This document shows, piece by piece, positions 24,767 to 33,092 of a DNA stretch of 64,000 nt; position 1 is the stretch's first letter; the number at the start of each line of letters is the position of its first letter. The translations under genes and the position numbers were made by a program. The DNA is from Kluyvera intermedia (GTDB taxonomy: Bacteria; Pseudomonadota; Gammaproteobacteria; Enterobacterales; Enterobacteriaceae). The notes below the pieces were generated by a model that was not told the origin of the DNA, did not search any database, and worked only from the letters and a program-made list of their open reading frames with translations. The DNA is taken from assembly GCF_034424175.1 (NCBI RefSeq), contig NZ_CP139986.1, positions 3,162,001 through 3,226,000 of the forward strand. Reading direction: 5' to 3'.

Positions 24767-26143
24767 TTACATCTCTTCGCCGTTACTGTGTATGGCTTTT
24801 TTCAGCCATGCATAACTTTTCTTCGGTACACGGCACAAATCTTTCAAATCGTGGTTTTCGCGGTTGACGTAAACCACGCCATAACGTTTACGCATGTCAC
24901 CCTGCGAGCTAAGAATATCAATCAGCCCCCAGCCCAGATAGCCAATGACCTGCGCGCCATCTTCGAAAATGGCCTCTTTCATGGCATTAATATGGTCGCG
25001 ATGGTAGGCAATGCGGTAATCATCGGCAATCTGGTTTTCACCGTCCCACGATTCAATCACGCCAATGCCGTTCTCAATCGGGAACACCGGTAAACGCCAG
25101 TCATTGTAATAGCGGGTAATGATACTGCGAAAACCGAGCGGGTCTATCTGCCAGTTCCATTCGGTCGCTTTCAGGTGTGGATTCGGCTTGTCGCCAAACA
25201 ACATGTAGTTATTGACCGGTGTATCTTGCGGGATGGGGTCGCTATCGAGCGTTCGGCTGGCGTAGTAACTGAATGCCATATAGTCATTCTTCATGGTTGC
25301 CAGCACCGCCAGGTCTTCGTCAGGATAAATATCACGCAGGCCCGCTTTATCGACAAAATACATCACTTCCGGGCTGTAGCCCTCGCCTGCAAATGCACGT
25401 AACAGGTTCTGGTTAAAGAACTCATCAAGCTGCCGGGCACAAAAAACATCACGCGGTTTGCAGGTCGCCGGATAGACCTGGGCGTGCGCCAGCATACCGC
25501 CCATCAGTTTGCCCGGTTTGGTTTCGTGCAGATAATTCGTCAGGTGGGCGTGCGCCATCATTACGTGATGCTGAATCTGATACAGCTCGCGCAACGTTTT
25601 ATCGCCGCGCATATAGCCAGAAATCAGGAAAGCTTCTGGCATATGGTAAAGGTTTTGTTCGTTGAAGGTCAGCCACCAGGTCACGCGGTCGCCGAAGCAG
25701 TCGATCATTTTTTTACCGTAGCGGACAAAAGCCTCTAACACCCGGCGGTCGGTGAAACCGTTATATTTTTCGGCGAGCGCCAGCGGCATGTCGAAGTGGT
25801 AGAGACAGATCATCGGCTCAATGCCACGTTCAATAAGCCCGGTAATGAAGCGTTCGTAGAACGCAATGCCCTCTTCATTGAATTCACCGTCACCGGTTGG
25901 GCAAACACGGCTCCAGGCAATCTGGAAACGGTAGCAGTTCATGCCCAGATCTTTCATTAAATCAAAATCTTCTTCAAAGCGATGATAGGAGTCGGTTGCT
26001 ACCTTCCAGTCAGACGCAAATTCCTTTGGTTCACGGATATCGTAGACCGACATGCCTTTGCCACCTTCATTCCAGGCGCCTTCTGTTTGCATGCTGGAGA
26101 CAGAGTTACCCCACAGGAAATTGGCGGGCAGTGATGGTTTCAT
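24767..26143 (-). CDS. GH1 family 6-phospho-beta-glucosidase
   Basis: Cytoplasmic glycosidase of 458 residues, likely cleaving phosphorylated beta-glucosides. The acid/base Glu is in LTFNEQN and the nucleophile Glu in FPIENGIG. The first motif has Gln-Asn after NE and the second has Ile in place of the usual Thr before ENG, but both catalytic residues are kept. The motif RKRYGVVYV near the C-terminus is typical of phosphate-binding members (KKRYGFIYV type). No sugar transporter or PTS gene lies beside it, so import must come from elsewhere. The pair with GntR interrupts the ldtB-ybiR neighbourhood known in E. coli, which suggests insertion. Confidence 0.88.
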   Translation of the reverse strand: MKPSLPANFLWGNSVSSMQTEGAWNEGGKGMSVYDIREPKEFASDWKVATDSYHRFEEDFDLMKDLGMNCYRFQIAWSRVCPTGDGEFNEEGIAFYERFITGLIERGIEPMICLYHFDMPLALAEKYNGFTDRRVLEAFVRYGKKMIDCFGDRVTWWLTFNEQNLYHMPEAFLISGYMRGDKTLRELYQIQHHVMMAHAHLTNYLHETKPGKLMGGMLAHAQVYPATCKPRDVFCARQLDEFFNQNLLRAFAGEGYSPEVMYFVDKAGLRDIYPDEDLAVLATMKNDYMAFSYYASRTLDSDPIPQDTPVNNYMLFGDKPNPHLKATEWNWQIDPLGFRSIITRYYNDWRLPVFPIENGIGVIESWDGENQIADDYRIAYHRDHINAMKEAIFEDGAQVIGYLGWGLIDILSSQGDMRKRYGVVYVNRENHDLKDLCRVPKKSYAWLKKAIHSNGEEM

Positions 26144-26157
26144 AGTACGGCTCCTAT

Positions 26158-26190
26158 ATGACTAGTCATTTAAAGTTAATGACTAGTCAT
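26158..26190. promoter_or_regulatory. Tandem palindromic operators upstream of the GH1-gntR operon
   Basis: Two identical perfect palindromes ATGACTAGTCAT lie at 26158-26169 and 26179-26190, with centres 21 bp apart, about two helical turns. They sit between the GH1 ribosome binding site (AGGAG) and the probable promoter. The central CTAG is seen in operators of other UTRA-type GntR regulators. Binding by the co-transcribed GntR protein is inferred. Confidence 0.65.
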
Positions 26191-26253
26191 ATAGCCGGAA
26201 GGTGCAAAGATCCGCAAGCAGGAGGTGCGATTTTTGTGAGTCGGTGAGGGTTT

Positions 26254-26403
26254 TCCCGGAGTCACAGACGCTCGTCCGGGGTACTTTGTAGGCGTGATAA
26301 GCGGCGCGCCATTAGGCGCAACGGTACAGATTGCCGGATGGCAGCGTTGCCTTATCCGGCCTACAACAACCGGTAGCCCGGACGAGCGTCAGCGACTCCG
26401 GGT
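26254..26403. repeat. Mixed REP/BIME cluster between the GH1 operon and ybiR
   Basis: It holds an E. coli-type unit (TTGCCGGATGGCAGCG...CCTTATCCGGCCTAC) framed by CCCGGAGTC...GACGCTCGTCCGGG and its inverted partner GCCCGGACGAGCGTC...GACTCCGGG. Confidence 0.75.
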
Positions 26404-26406
26404 AGG

Positions 26407-27519
26407 TCAGCGCAAAAGTAGCAGCAACCCATACCCTACTGCCGCAGCCCATAGCAGCATCGGAATCGAATAAAGATGGAAGCGCCACCAGATACGCCGG
26501 TCAGCGGCCATGCGCAGTGCAATCAGATTCGCCAGCGAGCCTGGTAGCAGGCCAAAACCACCAACGTTTACCGCCCATGCCAGCAGCATTGACGGCGGGA
26601 CATAGTTGAGCAGCAAGATGGTCGACGGCACGTTGCTTATGACCTGCGACAGCCCAATCGCCGTCAGCCAAAGCTGACCTTCGGACAAGCTGCTCACCCC
26701 CGCCAGTGACTGTTGTAACACCGGGAGTTCCGTTAGCAAGTAGACATCAATAAACATCGCTATAAAGACCAGTAGCAGCGTCCAATCAACGCTTAGCACC
26801 ACTCGTCGAGCCAGCAGCAAGAATCCGACGGCGATGATAACAAGCCCCCACAGCTCCTGCTGCATCTCCAGCGCGGCGAGGAAAATCAGATAGAACGCCA
26901 GACAACTCCACACCAGCAAAGGCTGCCATGACGGTGTGCGGTCACTACTTTGAAACGCGAGTTTTTTGGCCGGGAAACAAAACCAACATAGCACCAGCAG
27001 GGTTGCCATCATGGCCAACGCCAGCGGGAGCATCTGCCCGGTAAAGGCCGGGAACGTCAAACCAGAACGCCCCCACAACAAGATATTTTGCGGATTGCCG
27101 ATAGGCGTTAGCAGCGAACCAGCATTGACCGCCAGCGCCTCGAAGATAATCATCCGGTTAATGGGCAGCGCACACCATTTTTTTAGCGTCAGGGTCAGCG
27201 GCACAACGATGAACAGTGCCACATCGTTGGTCAGAAACGTCGACAGTAGCGCCGCCGCCAACACCATAAACAGCGCCAGCTGGCGTTCAGTGGCAAAGCG
27301 GCGCGCCATTTTACGTCCCAGGACATCAAAATAGCCGCTCTGCTCAACGCCCTTGGTCAGCAGCATCAGGCCGCTCAGAGTAACAATGGTGTGCCAGTCA
27401 ATGACCGCGGGCCAATGTGCTGGCGTAAAGGGCACAAAAAAACTCAGCAAAATGCCGATGATAATCAGCAGATGCAGGAAACGGTCGCGCATCAGCGACC
27501 GAATAAAAGGGAGATTCAT
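26407..27519 (-). CDS. ybiR: Putative inner-membrane anion transporter YbiR
   Basis: Polytopic membrane protein of 370 residues (E. coli 372) in the ArsB/NhaD-like ion transporter superfamily, with about ten predicted transmembrane helices. Signature blocks are LSTFLTNDVALFIVVPLT and NAGSLLTPIGNPQNILLWG, repeated in the second half as SQVISNVPSTILLLNYVP and GGFGLLPGSLANLIA. No substrate is known. It overlaps mntR by four bases (ATGA), so the two are co-transcribed, as in E. coli, and manganese handling is a reasonable context-based guess. Confidence 0.92.
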   Translation of the reverse strand: MNLPFIRSLMRDRFLHLLIIIGILLSFFVPFTPAHWPAVIDWHTIVTLSGLMLLTKGVEQSGYFDVLGRKMARRFATERQLALFMVLAAALLSTFLTNDVALFIVVPLTLTLKKWCALPINRMIIFEALAVNAGSLLTPIGNPQNILLWGRSGLTFPAFTGQMLPLALAMMATLLVLCWFCFPAKKLAFQSSDRTPSWQPLLVWSCLAFYLIFLAALEMQQELWGLVIIAVGFLLLARRVVLSVDWTLLLVFIAMFIDVYLLTELPVLQQSLAGVSSLSEGQLWLTAIGLSQVISNVPSTILLLNYVPPSMLLAWAVNVGGFGLLPGSLANLIALRMAADRRIWWRFHLYSIPMLLWAAAVGYGLLLLLR

Positions 27520-27989
27520 TCAGCGTAATGCCCGTGCTTCTCGGTAAACTGGCGGAACATGTCCAGCGTTTCCTCGCTAACATGATGTTCAATACCTTCC
27601 GCATCGCGGCGGGCGGTCTCGGCGCTGATACCCAGCACCAGCAGGAAGTTCTCCACCACCTGATGACGCTCACGGCTTTCTTGCGCCAGCTTTTCCCCTT
27701 CCGGGGTGAGGAAAACGCCGCGCCATGGGATCTGCTCAATCAAGCCGACTCCCGCCAGCCGTTTGAGCATTTTCGCGACCGTCGGCTGCGATACCCCAAG
27801 ACGTGCGGCCATATCAACCTGACGCGCTTCTCCCACCTCGCGGATCAGATCAGAAATCAGCTCAACATAGTCGTCAATCAGCTCCCGACGGTGCGCTTCA
27901 CGAACCTGACGAAACCCTTCAACGTGCTCTTCGACATTCACCAGCTGCGTCACTTTTTTTGTTATTGGCGTACCTGCGCGACGGCCCAT
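27516..27989 (-). CDS. mntR: Manganese-responsive transcriptional regulator MntR
   Basis: DtxR-family metalloregulator of 157 residues (E. coli 155). It has an N-terminal extension (RRAGTPITKKVTQLVNVEEHVEGF), a winged helix with VDMAARLGVSQPTVAKMLKRL-like recognition region, and a dimerisation/metal domain with ERHQVVENFLLVLG and EGIEHHVSEET. It represses Mn2+ importer genes and regulates mntS when manganese is plentiful. It is divergent from mntS, and MntR-box-like repeats lie between them. Confidence 0.96.
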   Translation of the reverse strand: MGRRAGTPITKKVTQLVNVEEHVEGFRQVREAHRRELIDDYVELISDLIREVGEARQVDMAARLGVSQPTVAKMLKRLAGVGLIEQIPWRGVFLTPEGEKLAQESRERHQVVENFLLVLGISAETARRDAEGIEHHVSEETLDMFRQFTEKHGHYAE

Positions 27990-28080
27990 AGAACTTCCTC
28001 ATCTGTGTGACGCCTTAACGCGTCATATCAAGTGAGCCCATTGTAATGGATTGTGACTCGAGCACAAAAATTTAACGTTT

Positions 28081-28114
28081 TAGCCATAGCTATAAAATAT
28101 AGCCTATGCTATAT
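28081..28114. promoter_or_regulatory. MntR-box-like inverted repeats in the mntR-mntS gap
   Basis: ATATAGC-CTAT-GCTATAT at 28097-28114 is a perfect 7-bp inverted repeat. A related half-site TAGCCATAGCTATA lies next to it at 28081-28094. The sequence resembles the E. coli MntR box with its ATAGC/GCTAT arms and lies about 56 bp upstream of mntS. Confidence 0.7.
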
Positions 28115-28169
28115 CTGTATGTAATACGAACGCTCATCACGGAATGACGAGCCGGAAGCAGGAGGAACC

Positions 28170-28295
28170 ATGAACGAATTCAAGAGGTGTATCAGCGTGT
28201 TTAGCCACTCTCCATTTAAAGTCCGTTTGATGTTGATCGAAATGCTGTGCGACCTGTTCAACAACAAGCCACAGCAGGACAAACCGTCCCGCTAA
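28170..28295 (+). CDS. mntS: Small manganese-homeostasis protein MntS
   Basis: Small protein of 41 residues (E. coli 42), beginning MNEFKRC and containing SHSPFKVRLML and NNKPQQDKPS, nearly identical to E. coli MntS. In E. coli it raises the intracellular available Mn2+ pool and is repressed by MntR. The ATG has a strong GGAGGA six bases upstream... AACC separates them. The gene was first described as the RNA RybA. A GC-rich palindrome starts at its stop codon. Too short for many automatic gene calls. Confidence 0.95.
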   Translation: MNEFKRCISVFSHSPFKVRLMLIEMLCDLFNNKPQQDKPSR

Positions 28296-28314
28296 GCGGC
28301 GTCGCGACGCCGCT
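28295..28314 (+). terminator. Hairpin at the end of mntS
   Basis: AGCGGCGTCG/CGACGCCGCT is a perfect 20-bp palindrome beginning at the last base of the mntS stop codon. There is no T tract after it (TCATCACC), so it may act as a 3'-end stabiliser more than an intrinsic terminator. Confidence 0.5.
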
Positions 28315-28550
28315 TCATCACCCTGTCACATTCCGCTGGCAACCTACCCGTTTGAGCTAAAAACCCCGCTTATTTTCTGGTTTTGTAAGCCCCATCCCAA
28401 AACAATTCGTTATCAGTAGTTGACCCCGTTATAAGCTGGCTTTATCTTCTTGCAGCCCTGTACTTTGCATCCCCCTTTTCACGCATCGTCTGGTCACTAA
28501 AGAACCCTTGACGCCAGGGGACGCACATGGCGTTTTTATAGTTGCGATTT

Positions 28551-30155
28551 ATGAACCTAACCCTGAAAGAATCCCTCACCGCACGTGTGCTTGCTGTTAG
28601 CCTGTGGCCAGGACTTTATTTTTTACAATCACTGCTGATTAACCTGTCGCTGGGCTACTCTTTCACGCAGCTATCTGGCTATGGCTGGGATCTGATGTAT
28701 GCCGCGGCATTTACCTGCGTCTTACATCTGCTATGGCGTACAGCGCCCAGAGTTCAAAAGGTCATTCTGGGGGTATACTCGCTTGTCGCCGCGCTTTACT
28801 TCCCTTTCAGCCAGGCTTACGGCGCTCCCAATTTCAATACCCTGTTGGCGATGCACTCCACCAACATGGAAGAATCGACGGAAATCTTCACCATTTTCCC
28901 GTGGTACAGCTATCTGGTGGGTCTCTTTATCTTTGCGCTCGGCGTCATCGCTGTCAGACGTAAGGTGGGAAATAAGCCGCGCTGGCGCCTTGTGGAGACG
29001 CTGTGTCTTCTGTTTAGCATTGGCGTATTCTTTGTTCAGCCTATCCAAAACCAGCTCTATGGCGGTGTCTTCAAGCTAAAAGATACCGGCTACCCGGCTT
29101 TTCGCTTTGTGAAAGACATTATCGTGAATAATCATGAAGTGCTTGATGAACAGCAGCGAATGGCCGCGCTTTCCGGAGTGAAAGATACCTGGAATGTGGT
29201 CGCCGTGAAGCCGAAATACCATACCTATGTGGTGGTGATCGGCGAAAGTGCACGCCGTGATGCGTTAGGCGCTTTTGGTGGACACTGGGACAACACGCCG
29301 TTTGCCAGTTCGGTTAACGGTAATCTGTTCACCAATTACGTTGCCGCCAGCGGTTCAACGCAAAAATCATTGGGCCTGACTTTAAACCGGGTAGTGGACG
29401 GCAAGCCGCTGTATCAGGATAACTTTGTTACCCTCGCCAACCGTGCAGGCTTTCAGACCTGGTGGTTCTCAAACCAGGGCCAGATTGGTGAGTACGACAC
29501 CGCCATCGCCAGTATTGCGAAACGCGCCGATGAGGTGCAGTTCCTGAAAAGTGGGGATTTTGAAGCGGATAAAAATACCCGCGATGAGGCGCTGGTAAAA
29601 ATGACCGCTCAGGTGCTCGCCACCCAGCGTAGCCAGCCGCAGCTGATTGTTCTGCACCTGATGGGTTCGCACCCACAGGCCTGCGATCGCACTCAGGGCA
29701 AGTATGAACACTTTGTTCAGTCAAAAGAGACGTCATGCTATCTCTATACCATGACGCAAACCGACAACCTGCTGAGCCAGCTCTACACTCAGTTGCGCAG
29801 CAATACCGATAGCTTCTCATTGGTCTATTTCTCCGACCACGGTCTGGCATTTAAAGAACGCGGTAAAGCGGTGCAGTACCTGGCGCACGATGATAAGTAT
29901 CAGCAGAACTTCCAGGTACCGTTTATGGTGCTCTCAAGCGATGATAAAACGCATAACATCATCAAGGCCCGCCGCTCGGCCAACGATTTCCTGAGCTTCT
30001 TCTCACAGTGGACAGGCATTCAAACCAAAGAGATCGTGCCGAAATATCGTTTTATCTCGAAGCAAAAAGCCGGCAAGGTCTTTATTACCAATTTCCGCTT
30101 ACAAAAAGTGGATTACGATACGCTGAAAACGGATCTCTTTGATCCAAAGAGTTAA
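28551..30155 (+). CDS. opgE: Phosphoethanolamine transferase OpgE (YbiP)
   Basis: Inner-membrane enzyme with a periplasmic sulfatase-fold domain; in E. coli OpgE adds phosphoethanolamine to osmoregulated periplasmic glucans. It has 534 residues (E. coli 527). About five N-terminal transmembrane helices (to about residue 165) precede the catalytic domain. The nucleophile region is VVVIGESARRDALGAF; a Ser stands where EptA has Thr in its GET motif. The metal motif is VYFSDHGLAFKERG. ATG 28551 fits the E. coli start MNLTLKES. The ribosome binding site is poor. Confidence 0.93.
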   Translation: MNLTLKESLTARVLAVSLWPGLYFLQSLLINLSLGYSFTQLSGYGWDLMYAAAFTCVLHLLWRTAPRVQKVILGVYSLVAALYFPFSQAYGAPNFNTLLAMHSTNMEESTEIFTIFPWYSYLVGLFIFALGVIAVRRKVGNKPRWRLVETLCLLFSIGVFFVQPIQNQLYGGVFKLKDTGYPAFRFVKDIIVNNHEVLDEQQRMAALSGVKDTWNVVAVKPKYHTYVVVIGESARRDALGAFGGHWDNTPFASSVNGNLFTNYVAASGSTQKSLGLTLNRVVDGKPLYQDNFVTLANRAGFQTWWFSNQGQIGEYDTAIASIAKRADEVQFLKSGDFEADKNTRDEALVKMTAQVLATQRSQPQLIVLHLMGSHPQACDRTQGKYEHFVQSKETSCYLYTMTQTDNLLSQLYTQLRSNTDSFSLVYFSDHGLAFKERGKAVQYLAHDDKYQQNFQVPFMVLSSDDKTHNIIKARRSANDFLSFFSQWTGIQTKEIVPKYRFISKQKAGKVFITNFRLQKVDYDTLKTDLFDPKS

Positions 30156-30174
30156 ACCTTCCGCGATCTCTTGC

Positions 30175-30210
30175 GCTATCCGTTACATCTTGTTCAGGTT
30201 AACGGATAGC
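30175..30210 (+). terminator. Inverted repeat after opgE
   Basis: GCTATCCGTTA and TAACGGATAGC are perfect 11-bp arms around a 14-base loop, followed by ACATTTTCTT. It is suited to end the opgE transcript. It could instead be an operator for the downstream metal transporter, 60 bp before its start. Confidence 0.55.
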
Positions 30211-30270
30211 ACATTTTCTTAACATTGCATTACTATACTGTCCTCACGCCCGCTTCTTATAGGTCAAACG

Positions 30271-31224
30271 ATGACAGTGCAACGCCTCACTTCTGACTGG
30301 CGAATCCCGGGTGCGGGATTGGCGACTCTCCTGCTACTGGCTGTCGCCTTCAGTTTGCACGCGCACTGGAGTGTTTTTATTCAGTGGTGTCTGGCGACAC
30401 AAATTACCCTGCATCGCTATCTGGTGATGTATCTGCTTGAGATACATAATCACCAATACAGCGGTGGACTGTGGCTGCTTGGCGGCGCATTTTTGTATGG
30501 CGTACTGCATGCTATCGGGCCCGGACACGGTAAATTTATCGTCACCACCTACCTCAGCACCAATAAAGAAAGTCTGTTTGCCGCCCGCGCGGTACCGTTT
30601 ATTGGCAGCCTCATGCAAGGCGTAAGCGCGATTGCGTTTGTGTTTATTCTGGCCATTGGACTCAATCTGGCGTCCGGCGATGTCAGCATCAGCCGCTGGT
30701 TTGTCGAAAAAATCAGTGCTGTCATGATTGGCTTATTCGGCGCATTTATTATTTATCAGGCATGCCAGAACCTGCGTCCGCGCAGACCCATCATCTCGTC
30801 CCTCAAACCGCTTCATACGCATGATGAACACTGCGGCTGCGGGCATCATGGCGTGGGAATAACGCTAGCTGAGAGCGACTGGAAGACGCGTCTGGGCGTC
30901 ATTCTGGCTATTGGTGCACGCCCGTGTAGTGGCGCGATTATGATTCTCATGTTCGCCAATGCGCTCGGCATGGTGACATGGGGGATGGCAGCGGTTATGA
31001 CCATGGCGCTGGGGACGGGATTGTCGATTCTGGGGCTATCGCTAGCCGTACGTTACGCACGTGAGCGTACCGTCGCCATTTTTGGCGATGCACCGCGTCA
31101 TCATTGGCTGATGCCGGCAGTCAAAATCGTGGGGGGCGTGATGCTTGTTCTCTTCGCCACCGTGCTGTTCGTGACGGTGATTCCGATAAGCGCTAACGGC
31201 GACTACATTGCAGCGGGTTGTTGA
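30271..31224 (+). CDS. NicO/RcnA-type nickel/cobalt (or zinc) membrane transporter
   Basis: Membrane protein of 317 residues with about six transmembrane helices, related to the NiCoT/RcnA superfamily. The metal signature HAIGPGHGKFIVTTYL lies in an early helix. A His/Cys-rich loop (HTHDEHCGCGHHGVG, about residues 188-202) separates two halves, and the second half has GARPCSGAIMIL. Such a loop is typical of metal efflux or import proteins of the RcnA/ZevB type. The metal and direction of transport cannot be read from sequence. I do not recall an equivalent at this position between opgE and ompX in E. coli K-12. Confidence 0.82.
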   Translation: MTVQRLTSDWRIPGAGLATLLLLAVAFSLHAHWSVFIQWCLATQITLHRYLVMYLLEIHNHQYSGGLWLLGGAFLYGVLHAIGPGHGKFIVTTYLSTNKESLFAARAVPFIGSLMQGVSAIAFVFILAIGLNLASGDVSISRWFVEKISAVMIGLFGAFIIYQACQNLRPRRPIISSLKPLHTHDEHCGCGHHGVGITLAESDWKTRLGVILAIGARPCSGAIMILMFANALGMVTWGMAAVMTMALGTGLSILGLSLAVRYARERTVAIFGDAPRHHWLMPAVKIVGGVMLVLFATVLFVTVIPISANGDYIAAGC

Positions 31225-31256
31225 ATACGGCGGGAAATTGGTTTACAACAGACATT

Positions 31257-31285
31257 AAAAAAGGGGTCATAAAGACCCCTTTTAT
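31257..31285. terminator. Bidirectional terminator between the metal transporter and ompX
   Basis: AAAAGGGGTC and GACCCCTTTT form a 10-bp stem with loop ATAAA, with a run of A on one side and T on the other. It is a strong terminator for ompX on the minus strand and also works for the converging gene. Confidence 0.9.
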
Positions 31286-31299
31286 CATCACCGAAGTGA

Positions 31300-31809
31300 T
31301 TAGAAGCGGTAACCTGCACCAACAATCCAGGTACCCACGTCAACGCTACGAATGCGAGACTGCTCGTAAGAGAAGTCCAGAGCAACGTTTTCGATTGGGT
31401 TGAACTGCAGGCCAGCGCCGTAGGAGAAGCCGTAGTCGCTGGTGCTGTTGTTGTCAGGGAAGTTGTTACCCTGTGCTTTACCGTAGCCGACACCGACTAC
31501 ACCGTAGATGCTTGCCCAGTCGTTCAGACGGTAAGCAGGACCCGCAGTGATGCCGTAGTACTGACCTTTAGTGTACAGGCCGTTCTGGGTGTCACTTTTT
31601 TCGGTGTAGGTGAAAGAGCTGATCACACCCAGTGGGCTGTTGTCAGCTTCGTAGCGATATTTCAGGTTGAAGCCGCCAGCTTTGTTAGCGACGCCCTGCA
31701 TATCACTCTGAGCGTAACCACCGGTAACGGTGGAGGTTGCAGCTACTGCAGTACCTGCGGAAACAGCCAGAACTGCGGCCAGTGCTGAAAGACATGCAAT
31801 TTTTTTCAT
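31300..31809 (-). CDS. ompX: Outer membrane protein OmpX
   Basis: Small eight-stranded outer-membrane beta-barrel of 169 residues (E. coli 171) of the Ail/Lom family. The signal peptide is residues 1-23 (ACLSALAAVLAVSAGTAVA, then ATSTVTGG). Core strands match E. coli (FNLKYRYE, SSFTYTEKS, YYGITAGPAYR, IYGVVGVGYGKA, YGAGLQFNP, VALDFSYEQSR). The C-terminal residue is Phe, as needed for BAM insertion. ATG 31809 is preceded by GAGGTGGTT. Extracellular loops (KAQGNNFPDNNSTS) differ from E. coli, as expected. Confidence 0.97.
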   Translation of the reverse strand: MKKIACLSALAAVLAVSAGTAVAATSTVTGGYAQSDMQGVANKAGGFNLKYRYEADNSPLGVISSFTYTEKSDTQNGLYTKGQYYGITAGPAYRLNDWASIYGVVGVGYGKAQGNNFPDNNSTSDYGFSYGAGLQFNPIENVALDFSYEQSRIRSVDVGTWIVGAGYRF

Positions 31810-32162
31810 AACCACCTCAAATGTGCTTCTAATAAGTCCTAAGATTCAAATATATCAAAAATTGTTAAGAAACTCTTTGGGATGAGTGATGTCTAAGGGT
31901 ACCGACGTTGTAACAATTATTTTCCATTCGTCGCTATCCCATTCATTACACTCATCTTTTTACCTTAATTATTGTTACTAAAACGGTAAAAAATAAATTT
32001 AAATTTCCAGACAATTCCTAATTTTAAAGACGAAAAAAACATCGACTGAGGAAATTCTACTCGTTCCCCACCATTTTTTTTTCAACAAACCCTCAACCGT
32101 AGTGCACTATTTCAATTACACTGCCGGTTTTACCTCCTTTGACAAAAATTGACAGGAATACA
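31810..32162. other. 353-bp AT-rich gap between ompX and rhtA
   Basis: Divergent promoter region. It is clearly richer in A and T than its surroundings and contains several A/T runs. It must hold the ompX promoter and leader and the rhtA promoter. I see no open reading frame with a ribosome binding site and no RNA gene I can name. Confidence 0.5.
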
Positions 32163-33050
32163 ATGCCCGGCACGTCTCGCAAGCTACCGTCATGGTTACC
32201 CATACTCGTCATCTTAATTTCTATGATCTCCATTCAGAGCGGCGCATCGCTCGCTAAGTCACTGTTCCCACTGATAGGTGCGCCCGGCGTCACCGCGCTG
32301 CGTCTGGCACTGGGCACGTTGATTCTGGTGGTGGTATTTAAGCCGTGGCGCCTGCGTTTTGCCAAAGAGCAACGTCTTCCTTTGCTATTTTACGGGTTGT
32401 CTCTTGGCGCCATGAACTACCTGTTCTATCTCTCGCTGCAACGCATTCCGTTAGGGATTGCGGTCGCGCTTGAATTTACCGGCCCGCTGGCCGTGGCGCT
32501 GTTTTCCTCGCGCCGTCCGGTTGACTTCATCTGGGTGATTCTGGCGATTACCGGCCTGTGGTTCCTGCTACCGCTGGGTCAAGATGTCGCGCATGTTGAT
32601 CTCACCGGTGCACTTCTGGCGCTGGGTGCAGGTGCGGGTTGGGCCGTCTATATCCTAAGCGGACGCCGCGCGGGTGAGGAACACGGGCCAGCCACAGTCG
32701 CCATGGGTTCGCTTATTGCCGCCATCGTGTTTGTCCCCCTCGGAGCCTTCCAGGCCACCGACGCGCTGTGGCACTGGTCGCTGCTTCCGATAGGACTCGC
32801 CATTGCTATTCTTTCTACCGCTCTCCCCTACTCGCTGGAGATGATTGCCTTAACGCGGTTGCCAACGCGAACCTTCGGTACGCTGATGAGTATGGAGCCC
32901 GCGCTGGCGGCGCTATCCGGGATGGTTTTCCTTGGCGAAATGCTGACGTTTAACCAAACTCTTGCGCTGGGTGCCATCATTATGGCGTCAATGGGTTCAA
33001 CGCTCACCATGCGGCAGGAAACCAAAATCGAGAAAGTCGATATAAGTTAA
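32163..33050 (+). CDS. rhtA: Threonine/homoserine exporter RhtA
   Basis: Inner-membrane exporter of 295 residues, equal to E. coli RhtA, in the drug/metabolite transporter superfamily with two EamA repeats and ten predicted helices. Conserved blocks are IQSGASLAKSLFPLIGAPGVT, EFTGPLAVALFSSRRPVDF and STALPYSLEMIALTRLPTRTFG-type segments. It exports threonine, homoserine and some other amino acids. The start at ATG 32163 has CAGGAA upstream and fits the family. Divergent from ompX, as in E. coli. Confidence 0.96.
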   Translation: MPGTSRKLPSWLPILVILISMISIQSGASLAKSLFPLIGAPGVTALRLALGTLILVVVFKPWRLRFAKEQRLPLLFYGLSLGAMNYLFYLSLQRIPLGIAVALEFTGPLAVALFSSRRPVDFIWVILAITGLWFLLPLGQDVAHVDLTGALLALGAGAGWAVYILSGRRAGEEHGPATVAMGSLIAAIVFVPLGAFQATDALWHWSLLPIGLAIAILSTALPYSLEMIALTRLPTRTFGTLMSMEPALAALSGMVFLGEMLTFNQTLALGAIIMASMGSTLTMRQETKIEKVDIS

Positions 33051-33055
33051 TCTAC

Positions 33056-33092
33056 GTTATTATGCATAGTGCGTACCACTATGCATAATAAC
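33056..33092. repeat. Perfect 16-bp inverted repeat after rhtA
   Basis: GTTATTATGCATAGTG and CACTATGCATAATAAC are perfect arms around a five-base centre CGTAC, starting 6 bp after the rhtA stop. A-rich sequence follows, so it is not a classical terminator on the plus strand. It could be an mRNA 3' stem-loop or a protein-binding palindrome. Confidence 0.8.
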
